17,053 bases of DNA from Candidatus Scatoplasma merdavium (GTDB lineage Bacteria > Bacillota_I > Bacilli_A > RFN20 > CAG-288). A program made the translations under genes and the position numbers. Where the stretch lies: NCBI GenBank assembly GCA_017694135.1, contig JADING010000044.1, positions 1 through 17,053 of the forward strand. Direction: 5' to 3'. Position 1 is the first letter of the stretch; each line of letters begins with the position of its first letter. The notes under the pieces are model-generated. The model did not search any database. It was given only the letters and a program-made list of their open reading frames with translations, and was not told the DNA's origin. Below, piece after piece: positions 7,846 to 14,749 of the stretch.

Positions 7846-8634
7846 TTATTTACCCCCTTTTAATTCAAGAGCAGCTGAATAATCAGTAGCTGCTTGTTGT
7901 TTCAAATAATTTTTCAAAATTGTACCGCGATAGTAATTCGTAACACCAACAAATAAAAGTGAGATACCACCAATGATATAACAAACTAATGTAGCGATAA
8001 ACACCCAAGTTGGCATTTGGGCAGCAGCGTTAGAGTAGGTAGGTATCGTATACCAAACAAAGTGCAATATCTCTAACACACCAAGAATCATGGCAGCAAA
8101 TGAGGACTTGACGTTATAAACTTTAACTTTTTCAGCTGTCAAGAAAGTTACAAGCATAAAAATAATATTGAAAATAATGTCAACACCGGTTGAAAAATCA
8201 CAAACTGAAAGGTGCGAATAAGTGAAACAAAAACCTAAAGCACCAACAGCAATAGCTAAAAAGCAAAGAGAATGACCTAAAGAATTGCGGTGATAACGCA
8301 TCATATCTTTTTGCAAGTCGTTCGGATGAACATAAGCTTGATAACGATCACGAAGAATGATATCGCTTCTTTTAAGCTTCTCAACTTTACGAGAATGCTT
8401 GCTGTCTAACTTGCGCAAAGCGTCGTTCTTTTGACCTTCCAAATGTTCCTCTTTTTGACCAGTTTTCGCTGATTCGATTTTAGAAGAATACTTTGTTTTC
8501 AAAGCGTTAGTTTTCTTCTCGTAAGCAGCATTTTCTCTGTCTATTTTTTTCTCAATAGAAACGTGCTTTTTTTCACGCTTTTTATCGAGTTTCATTTCCT
8601 TCTGAGGATTAGGTTGTTTAGCGTTTTCAGACAT
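7846..8634 (-). CDS. Uncharacterised membrane protein C with long charged N-terminal coiled coil
   Basis: No family recognised. Residues 12-95 are extremely Lys/Glu-rich with heptad-like spacing (for example EKKHVSIEKKIDRENAAYEKK), predicted as a cytoplasmic coiled coil. Four membrane segments follow at about 121-139, 151-168, 178-197 and 210-231, then a short polar tail. The total is 262 residues. It sits immediately upstream of the ATPase gene (2-base gap). The coil could contact the ATPase, the membrane proteins encoded next to it, or itself; this is inference. It shares the four-helix, N-in/C-in plan of proteins A, B and D, but I see no convincing residue-level similarity by eye. Confidence 0.75.
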   Translation of the reverse strand: MSENAKQPNPQKEMKLDKKREKKHVSIEKKIDRENAAYEKKTNALKTKYSSKIESAKTGQKEEHLEGQKNDALRKLDSKHSRKVEKLKRSDIILRDRYQAYVHPNDLQKDMMRYHRNSLGHSLCFLAIAVGALGFCFTYSHLSVCDFSTGVDIIFNIIFMLVTFLTAEKVKVYNVKSSFAAMILGVLEILHFVWYTIPTYSNAAAQMPTWVFIATLVCYIIGGISLLFVGVTNYYRGTILKNYLKQQAATDYSAALELKGGK

Positions 8635-8645
8635 AATTTATCCCC

Positions 8646-9317
8646 CTACATTCTTTCTTCAACAGTATCTGAATCAGGTACTTCATGATTTTTCATGTAA
8701 TAAGCGAAATCTTTCCACTTATAGCAAATAACAAATATGTAGACAAACGAAGCTAAAATCGTAAATATAAACACACAATAACCGAGCGGGAAAACCCAAG
8801 AAGTCTCAGAAATGTAATATCCACTCATTTGCCACAAAGGATAGCTGTTAATAATATCAAACGGAATAGAATCATAAACGCCTTTATAATGAACAATAAT
8901 AGATAATGCACCTATTGCGATACCAATAAACAGCAAGAAACTTACCGCTGAGAAAACCATGTTACTAATGTAATAAATGCGGCGCTTATCATTACGAACA
9001 AACTTATAGAGAAGGCCATCTAAAATCAAAGCCCAACCTAATATACACATAGTATTAATGGAACCGGTTAACATGCGAATATAAGCATCACCTTCCATCT
9101 CCATACCTTCAAGTTGAGTACCTTGTAAATAGCGCAAATCAGCCATAGGAGTAGCCATAATAAGACCATAGACAAAGATAAAAGCACCAGCTAAAACTAG
9201 ATAAATCCAACCGGTTTTTTGCAAAAAAACCTTCTTATCCATCTCTATAATCTTTTTCACAAAACGCAAGTTTTTTATACCACCTGTGTTGGAAACTAAA
9301 GCCTCTTTATTTTTCAT
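8646..9317 (-). CDS. Uncharacterised four-helix membrane protein D
   Basis: No family recognised. I choose the ATG at 9317, giving 223 residues, because TAGGAGGC lies six bases upstream and the longer open frame would be translated through the hairpin at 9343-9370. Membrane segments lie at about 36-55, 86-105, 119-141 and 175-199. Outer loops are about 56-85 (Met/Glu-rich) and 142-174 (Tyr-rich, SGYYISETSW), long enough to touch a binding protein or substrate. The N-terminus is basic and the C-terminus acidic. It directly follows the solute-binding lipoprotein and precedes protein C by 11 bases. Confidence 0.75.
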   Translation of the reverse strand: MKNKEALVSNTGGIKNLRFVKKIIEMDKKVFLQKTGWIYLVLAGAFIFVYGLIMATPMADLRYLQGTQLEGMEMEGDAYIRMLTGSINTMCILGWALILDGLLYKFVRNDKRRIYYISNMVFSAVSFLLFIGIAIGALSIIVHYKGVYDSIPFDIINSYPLWQMSGYYISETSWVFPLGYCVFIFTILASFVYIFVICYKWKDFAYYMKNHEVPDSDTVEERM

Positions 9318-9342
9318 AATTTGCCTCCTAGAAAGATACAAT

Positions 9343-9370
9343 TTCTGGGAGGGAGATTTCCCTCCCAGAA
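9343..9370 (-). terminator. Intercistronic hairpin after the binding-protein gene (attenuator or mRNA stabiliser)
   Basis: A perfect 12-bp stem (9343-9354 with 9359-9370, core TCTGGGAGGG/CCCTCCCAGA) closes a 4-base loop, 31 bases past the lipoprotein stop. On the minus strand the bases after the stem are AATTGTATC, which is not a U-tract, so it is probably not a full terminator. Such hairpins behind binding-protein genes commonly protect the upstream message or reduce downstream expression, giving excess binding protein over membrane subunits. Confidence 0.75.
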
Positions 9371-9401
9371 TCATATCAATACAACTAATTTTAATTTAGA
9401 A

Positions 9402-11630
9402 TTACTCAGCGTTATTGAGTTCTTCTAAGCTCTTTAACGAGCCATCGTAGGCCGGAGTAGTAACAGAACCACTGGAATAACCGAAACCGTGCATAACAAT
9501 AGTACTCCAAATATTGGAATTACCTTTTGTATTGTTAATAGCAGCATCTAATTCGGTGAATTGAGTAGTCAAAGCGTTGGATTCACCATCGTTAAGTGAG
9601 AAGGTTGTCGGGCAGATGTTATACCATTGATCTTCACCAGTGTGCCAAGTGAAGTCGACGTGTTTCAAGACGCCAGTTTCAATGGCCTTATTAACCTTAT
9701 CGAGACCAGGTTTAGAGATATCAGGAACAGTCTGATATTCCATACCTTGTTCTTTAATGTAACCGACAGGGTAAGTAGCACCTAAATAGTAACGATAGTA
9801 GTTAGTGTAGTTACCATTGGTCAACTCTTGCATTTGAGCCAAAGTTTCATCTGAAAGTTTCGGAACTTGTTTGCCTTGGTAATCGATAGTAACAACTTTA
9901 CCCTGGCCATCTTTTTCTAAGTAAGAATCAGGGCCATAAGACATTAACTGACTACCTTCATCGCTCCAGAAGTAATCAAATAACTGTAAAGCTTTAGCTA
10001 ATTTAGCTTGATCTTTTTCGACATGTTTAGCAATGAACCAACCTTCAGTCTTAACACTTCTCCAAGATTCAGTGAAGAAGGTGTATTTGTCACTACCATT
10101 CCACTTAGCGGTTGCCGGTAAGATGGATTCAATAGTAGCATCTTCATTATTAGCGTTGTTAGTCTTAAAGTCAGTATTATTAACTAAAACAGCGGTAGTT
10201 TGATTGTAATCGTAAGTAGCGAAACCACGGTTGGATGTGAATAAAGCGGTTCTAAATTCAGTACCACCAGTAGCATCATTATCAGTGAAATCAGCCATAA
10301 TCAAACCTTCATCATACATTTGATTGAGTTTGAATAAGGCATCTTCCATGGCAGCATCGCCACGAGCATCTTTGATGTGTCCATCATCATCAACATAGAG
10401 ATATCCGGATCTAGATTCACCACCGCGAACACCGAAGAATTGAGTAAATCTCCATAAATCAGCAACACGGTCATTGGTATCATCACGCGGGAATAACGGC
10501 CACATAACGTTGGTAGCACTACCAGATAATAAGGTCGGGAAGCATTTGACAACGCGGAACAACGCGATTAATTCATCGACATCGTAAGCGGCGTTTTGGC
10601 CAACAAATAAATCAGCACGATTGGTTCCATAATACGGAGTACCATCAGCTTTAGTGTAGGTAGTATCAATATAATCACGTAAAGCCTTAACTAAGTTAGT
10701 ACCATTCTTGGTGGCTAATTCGTTTTGAATGGTGATGATATTCTTAGTGTGTTTCTTGTTAACAGTTTCACTGCCAGAACCATCAGCCTTAACAACAGTT
10801 ACGCTAGTATCTTCAGTTTCAGGATAGAACGGAGTGTAGTGAGATTCTAAGGTATATGAAGTTTCGGTCGGGGCAGTTTCACCATTTAACAAATCTTTAA
10901 CCCAGTCAGTACGAATCATTAACATACGCTCAATATCGTTGAAACCATCAAAATAAGGAGCGTAGAAGATTTCACCAGTAGCGGTAGAAATCATAGTCTT
11001 AATAACAGGATTGTCTTCTAAGAATGCTTTGAAATTAGGCATTTCATCGAGATATTCAGCCAAATTCAAGATGGTGCCACCAGTGTTACCAGCATTAACG
11101 ATATCAGAAGCAGATCCTTGAGCGATATCTACTGTATTGAAACCATCAGTTTGATAAATCTTAAATGCATCAGCAATTTTTGTAGAAGAAGGATTAGTAA
11201 CATCGTTAATTGTGAAGTTAAGATTTTCTTGGATAGCTTTCCAAGTCGGTTTAAAATCACCAACTGAATAATGATTACCAGAAGGATCAGTGTAAACACC
11301 CTTGTTTGGAGACTGCTCAGTAAACTTCATACGAGTATCTTGTTTCTGATACATAACAGACATGTTCAAGGTAGTACCAGCAACAGGATCTTGGACAGAT
11401 TTTTGTTCGAAAGACTTATCGAGAGTCTTCATTCTTTGATAAGCGGTATCGTAATAAGTTTCATAGAGCTCATCTTTTAAAGTGTTGTTAACATAGTCAA
11501 GATAACCATTTTCAACAGTTGTGCTACTATCGCTAGAGCCAGAAGAAGTTTCACTGCTTCCATCGTCACAGCCAACTAATCCAACTACTCCAGTAAGAAG
11601 TAAACACATAGCTAATTTCTTTAATTTCAT
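9402..11630 (-). CDS. Extracellular solute-binding lipoprotein of the ABC importer (LplA/YtcQ-like)
   Basis: It captures the substrate outside the membrane and delivers it to the permeases. MKLKK plus a hydrophobic stretch ends in the lipobox LVGC, with lipidated Cys21, followed by a Ser/Thr/Asp linker (22-38). The body reads as a large type-I-like sugar-binding protein, with family-like stretches such as GGTILNLAEYLDEMPNF and LFDYFWSDEGSQLMSYG. At 742 residues it is clearly longer than the roughly 500 residues usual for LplA/YtcQ relatives; part of the excess is a Thr/Glu-rich insert at about 245-300. AGGAGG lies 6 bases before the ATG. It is encoded directly after the two permeases. Pectic oligosaccharide is the likely ligand from context, not from a binding motif. 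Confidence 0.92.
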   Translation of the reverse strand: MKLKKLAMCLLLTGVVGLVGCDDGSSETSSGSSDSSTTVENGYLDYVNNTLKDELYETYYDTAYQRMKTLDKSFEQKSVQDPVAGTTLNMSVMYQKQDTRMKFTEQSPNKGVYTDPSGNHYSVGDFKPTWKAIQENLNFTINDVTNPSSTKIADAFKIYQTDGFNTVDIAQGSASDIVNAGNTGGTILNLAEYLDEMPNFKAFLEDNPVIKTMISTATGEIFYAPYFDGFNDIERMLMIRTDWVKDLLNGETAPTETSYTLESHYTPFYPETEDTSVTVVKADGSGSETVNKKHTKNIITIQNELATKNGTNLVKALRDYIDTTYTKADGTPYYGTNRADLFVGQNAAYDVDELIALFRVVKCFPTLLSGSATNVMWPLFPRDDTNDRVADLWRFTQFFGVRGGESRSGYLYVDDDGHIKDARGDAAMEDALFKLNQMYDEGLIMADFTDNDATGGTEFRTALFTSNRGFATYDYNQTTAVLVNNTDFKTNNANNEDATIESILPATAKWNGSDKYTFFTESWRSVKTEGWFIAKHVEKDQAKLAKALQLFDYFWSDEGSQLMSYGPDSYLEKDGQGKVVTIDYQGKQVPKLSDETLAQMQELTNGNYTNYYRYYLGATYPVGYIKEQGMEYQTVPDISKPGLDKVNKAIETGVLKHVDFTWHTGEDQWYNICPTTFSLNDGESNALTTQFTELDAAINNTKGNSNIWSTIVMHGFGYSSGSVTTPAYDGSLKSLEELNNAE

Positions 11631-11698
11631 ATATACCTCCTAATTAGCTTTTTATTATTAATCCACCTTTATAAAAGTGAAGATTAACCGAATTTAAA

Positions 11699-12652
11699 CT
11701 ACTCTTTGACACCACCGAGATTAACACCGGCTGCAAAGTATTTCTGAATGAACGGATAAACTAACAAAATAGGAATAATAGCGCAGATAATCATTGAATA
11801 CATTAATGACTGAGGAGCGTAAACTTCGTTCCAAGTAGACAAATCGTACTTACCTTCGCCAGAATTAATAGTTTCAAGTTCGTCTTGAATATAGACTTGA
11901 AGAGGTGCATCAGTAATACTAAGCATCTGTTTGGCCCAGAAGTAACCGTTCCATCTTGAGATACCGAAGAACAAGGCGACAGTAGCAATGGTAGCCTTAC
12001 TCATAGGAACATAAACTCTAGAGCAGATTTGGAATTCATTTGCACCATCAACTTTAGCAGCTTCTTCAATTTCCGGTGAAACACCTTCAAAAGCATTACG
12101 CAAGAGAATGATGTTGTAAGCAGACATACCCATAGCAACAACAATCATCCACTTGTCATCACCGATACCGATGCTGTTCATTAAGCTACCAGTAGCTTGA
12201 TAGTTAAGATACATAGGAATCATACCGGCGGTGAACCACATAGTGAAGACTAGCATGAAGTTAAAGAACTTATGTCCGAACAATCTCTTCTTAGATAAGG
12301 CATAGCCACCTAAGATACCGATTAACATACAATATATAGTTCCGTACAACGTTATAAATAAGGTATTGCAATAAGAGTTCCAAAACTGCGGCTGTTGAAT
12401 GATTGATACAAAGGCGTCAATTTGAGGATTAACTGGGAATAAAATAACATCACCAGCATTGAATTCAAGACGTCCAGAGAAAGCAGCAGCTATTGAATAA
12501 ATAAACGGATATAAACAAATAAGAGCAAATAGAGTTAAGAAGAAATAAGAGAAGATTTTGAAGACAATTTCCGATGTCTCCATACGTTTGAAACCATCGT
12601 GTTTAGGACGATAGCGCTTTGCGACTTGAACTTGAGCGTTAGTATTTTGCAT
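11699..12652 (-). CDS. Carbohydrate ABC permease, MalG/YtcP type
   Basis: This inner-membrane subunit pairs with the permease encoded just upstream to form the translocation pore. The 317 residues have a basic N-terminus and about six membrane segments. The cytoplasmic EAA loop that docks the ATPase is clear: EEAAKVDGANEFQICSRVYVP (196-216). The ending YPFIQKYFAAGVNLGGVKE is typical of the YtcP/LplC group in Bacillota, which transports oligosaccharides including pectin fragments. The start is set by GAGGAGGG about eight bases upstream. A 68-base gap separates it from the binding-protein gene. Confidence 0.95.
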   Translation of the reverse strand: MQNTNAQVQVAKRYRPKHDGFKRMETSEIVFKIFSYFFLTLFALICLYPFIYSIAAAFSGRLEFNAGDVILFPVNPQIDAFVSIIQQPQFWNSYCNTLFITLYGTIYCMLIGILGGYALSKKRLFGHKFFNFMLVFTMWFTAGMIPMYLNYQATGSLMNSIGIGDDKWMIVVAMGMSAYNIILLRNAFEGVSPEIEEAAKVDGANEFQICSRVYVPMSKATIATVALFFGISRWNGYFWAKQMLSITDAPLQVYIQDELETINSGEGKYDLSTWNEVYAPQSLMYSMIICAIIPILLVYPFIQKYFAAGVNLGGVKE

Positions 12653-12673
12653 AACTTTTTACCCTCCTCTTTT

Positions 12674-13684
12674 CTAATAGAGCGATGTCGAAGAAACTTT
12701 CTTCGCAATCTGGTTTGAACCAATAACTAAGAGCATGGAGATGACGGAGTTGAACATATCGGCAGCAGCACCAACTGAATCGTTAATACTACCTAGTTTC
12801 TTCAAGTGCCAAACCCATGAAGATATAGTTTCAGAATTTACAAACAGTGAAGTTTTTGGAGAGTTACCACCTTCAAGTAAGATGACCTTTTCATAACCGA
12901 TAGTTAACAACTTACCGATTTCGAGAATCAACATAATAACTAAGGTTGTAGTCATACCAGGAATTGTGACGTAACGAATCTGCTGCATTTTGCTAGCGCC
13001 ATCCATTCTCGCGGCTTCGTAATTAGTAGGTGAGATACCTAAAATAGCCGCAAAGTAAACGATAGAACCATAACCTGCTGTTTCCCAAATACCGGAAATT
13101 TGATAGACAGAACGGAAGTAATGAGGATCAGACATAATATTGTCTTTAATACCAAACAGCGAGTCTAAGACCGATGCCAAAGGTCCAGCAGAAATGTTGT
13201 TATCAGCATTGGCAGGTCTAAGCAACAAGATAACCAATGATGAAACGACAACCGTTGAAACAAACTTAGGCAAGTAAGTTAAGACTTGAACAACCGCACG
13301 GTAAGGACGGCATTTAATTTCAGAAAACAAGAGGGCGAGAATGATCGGGAACGGGAAACCGAATACCAATCCGTAGAACGATAAGACGAAGGTGTTACGG
13401 AAAGCCATCCAGAACGAAGTACCGCTGATAGAGACACCTCTAAACATCAAGGTATCAAACCAATAGAGGCCAACCCAGTTAGACTGATAAACACCATAGT
13501 TACCATTGTAGTCTTTGAACGACATAACCATGGATGCAATCGGCAAATACTTCCAGCAAATCAAGAAGAAGAACAAAGGAATTAGCATTACGTATAAACG
13601 CCAATCGTAGAGGATTTCCCATCCTTTGCGCTTCCAGTAATTACGCTCTACTCTTTCAATTTCACCTTTAGTTGCACGAATCAT
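12674..13684 (-). CDS. Carbohydrate ABC permease, LplB/YteP type
   Basis: First of the two pore-forming permeases. It has 336 residues with a basic, cytoplasmic N-terminus, about six membrane segments and the EAA loop YEAARMDGASKMQQIRYVTIP (222-242). Typical LplB/YteP features include the LMLIP-like first helix (YVMLIPLFFFLICWKYLP) and IPGM after the EAA loop. YteP-type systems in Bacillus import rhamnogalacturonan or galacturonan oligomers, which agrees with the GH28 and CE8 genes here. GGAGGT lies 8 bases before the ATG. It is 23 bases downstream of protein E and 21 bases upstream of the second permease. Confidence 0.95.
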   Translation of the reverse strand: MIRATKGEIERVERNYWKRKGWEILYDWRLYVMLIPLFFFLICWKYLPIASMVMSFKDYNGNYGVYQSNWVGLYWFDTLMFRGVSISGTSFWMAFRNTFVLSFYGLVFGFPFPIILALLFSEIKCRPYRAVVQVLTYLPKFVSTVVVSSLVILLLRPANADNNISAGPLASVLDSLFGIKDNIMSDPHYFRSVYQISGIWETAGYGSIVYFAAILGISPTNYEAARMDGASKMQQIRYVTIPGMTTTLVIMLILEIGKLLTIGYEKVILLEGGNSPKTSLFVNSETISSWVWHLKKLGSINDSVGAAADMFNSVISMLLVIGSNQIAKKVSSTSLY

Positions 13685-13707
13685 TCTTCATACCTCCGTA
13701 ATGATTT

Positions 13708-14538
13708 CTATTTCTTTGTCTTAGAGACATTGTTACGTTTAGACTTCTTGTCGCGATACTCTTCGAGAGCCTTCTTTTCCTTATCGAACTTCGACTCTCC
13801 TTTTTCGAGCCTGCGCCGCGTTTCTTCTAATTGTTCGAGGTCTTTATCAGAGACCATCCCGCCATCGAGAAGCGCGATATCACTCACTTCGTCTTTTCCC
13901 GCCATCGATTCAAGCTTGTTATAATCTTGAATCTCATCGCGAATACGCGAAGTTGGAGTACCTTCATGTGCCTCTTTAATATAGATGTTCATATCGTAGA
14001 CAATTGAGCCTTGTTTCAAAGCGATAAAGAACACCAGGGCACCGAAACAGACATTTAACAAATCGGTAACAACATACTTTATAAGAAGATCGCCGATTTG
14101 CATAAACGAATGGTAATCGATTACTTGGCAGATGGCTCTCCCCACTTCGTAGGACAGATAACCGGTGAAATAATAGGCGAACATCAGCTTGTAATCTTGC
14201 GACATTTCCTTCTTATCGCGCTCTTTGAACCAGAGCATCGATAGAAGCAACGGAAGGCAACCGACAGTATAAGATAAGATGTTTCCTATTCTTATAAATT
14301 CACTGCCAGCTATCATCGCTCCAGTTATTATTGAAGCGACACCAGCGAGAATCGGGGGGATAACGCCAGCCCAATTCCAACGATAGATAGCGATAAGTCC
14401 GATAACTACAGAGAGAGAAATAACATACCCATCTCTGTAACCGAAGGCATTGTAAGCCAAGGATATAACAACCTCTAAAAGGATAGAAACCCCACTTAGA
14501 ATCGATATATCTATAGCCTCGAATTTTACCTTTGACAC
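13708..14538 (-). CDS. Uncharacterised membrane protein E with charged cytoplasmic tail, first gene of importer operon
   Basis: No family recognised with confidence. From the GTG at 14538 it has 276 residues: five or six membrane segments (about 12-33, 37-54, 56-78, 84-103, 118-140, 150-175) and a highly charged C-terminal tail (195-276) with coiled-coil character (LEQLEETRRRLEKGESKFDK). The region ISLSVVIGLIAIYRWNWAGVIPPILAG is loosely like ECF-transporter S components, which is only a resemblance by eye. The frame continues upstream to a TTG at 14631, but that codon lies inside the cre-like site and a -35 box and has no Shine-Dalgarno. I therefore prefer the GTG, preceded by a weak AAAGCGAG. 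The start is uncertain. Confidence 0.68.
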   Translation of the reverse strand: MSKVKFEAIDISILSGVSILLEVVISLAYNAFGYRDGYVISLSVVIGLIAIYRWNWAGVIPPILAGVASIITGAMIAGSEFIRIGNILSYTVGCLPLLLSMLWFKERDKKEMSQDYKLMFAYYFTGYLSYEVGRAICQVIDYHSFMQIGDLLIKYVVTDLLNVCFGALVFFIALKQGSIVYDMNIYIKEAHEGTPTSRIRDEIQDYNKLESMAGKDEVSDIALLDGGMVSDKDLEQLEETRRRLEKGESKFDKEKKALEEYRDKKSKRNNVSKTKK

Positions 14539-14601
14539 AATCTCGCTTTCTATGATTTGAGAAGCAGCGCGGTAAAAACCCGTGCAAATAACTTCACAAT
14601 T

Positions 14602-14640
14602 AATATACGTAAATAGAAAGAAAGATTGCAAGCGTTTTCT
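14602..14640 (-). promoter_or_regulatory. Proximal importer-operon promoter with overlapping cre-like site
   Basis: On the minus strand TTGCAA (14626-14631) and TATATT (14602-14607) are separated by 18 bases, a reasonable sigma-A promoter. TTGCAAGCGTTTTCT at 14626-14640 (read on the plus strand) fits the Bacillota cre consensus WTGNAANCGNWWNCA at all but the last position and covers the -35. Repression by CcpA with HPr-Ser-P in the presence of preferred sugars is the expected outcome. Another LacI-family regulator is possible. Confidence 0.65.
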
Positions 14641-14644
14641 TTAT

Positions 14645-14657
14645 TGGTTTTTGACCA
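14645..14657. promoter_or_regulatory. Candidate GntR-type operator TGGT-N5-ACCA
   Basis: A perfect inverted repeat TGGT/ACCA with a 5-base spacer sits between the two predicted promoters of the importer operon. FCD-type GntR regulators bind TGGT-Nx-ACCA-like sites (FadR, UxuR, LldR), usually with shorter spacers. The regulator encoded at 981-1655 is a candidate. Short AT-rich repeats arise by chance, so this is tentative. Confidence 0.4.
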
Positions 14658-14749
14658 CTTAATTAATTGCTTTATATAAGCCAAAAAACGGGGTACAGAT
14701 AGAAATAATAGACAAATCTAAAACTTTTCTCAAAATAATATTGACCACT
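14651..14749. repeat. Pair of 9-bp direct repeats (TTGACCACT) flanking the distal promoter
   Basis: TTGACCACT occurs at 14651-14659 and again at 14741-14749, exactly 90 bases apart. One copy forms half of the TGGT-N5-ACCA repeat; the other sits just upstream of the distal -35 and overlaps the isomerase stop codon. The spacing and placement suggest a pair of regulator-binding sites. Confidence 0.5.
14705..14733 (-). promoter_or_regulatory. Distal importer-operon promoter
   Basis: On the minus strand TTGAGA (14728-14733) and TATTAT (14705-14710) are spaced by exactly 17 bases, a good sigma-A match. Transcription would start near 14698, leaving a leader of about 160 bases that runs through the operator-like repeat and the cre-like site. 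A repressor bound there could act as a roadblock. Confidence 0.6.

Noticed and set aside
9318..9374. Longer N-terminus for membrane protein D starting at 9374
   Set aside because: The extension would be encoded by the intercistronic hairpin; TAGGAGGC is correctly placed for the ATG at 9317.
11642..11698. Hairpin or separate promoter upstream of the binding-protein gene
   Set aside because: The only inverted repeat (CACCTTT/AAAAGTG) is short, AT-rich and mismatched, and no convincing -35/-10 pair is seen.
14684..14689. T-run on the minus strand as a terminator of the isomerase gene
   Set aside because: No stem precedes the T-run, so there is no intrinsic terminator structure.
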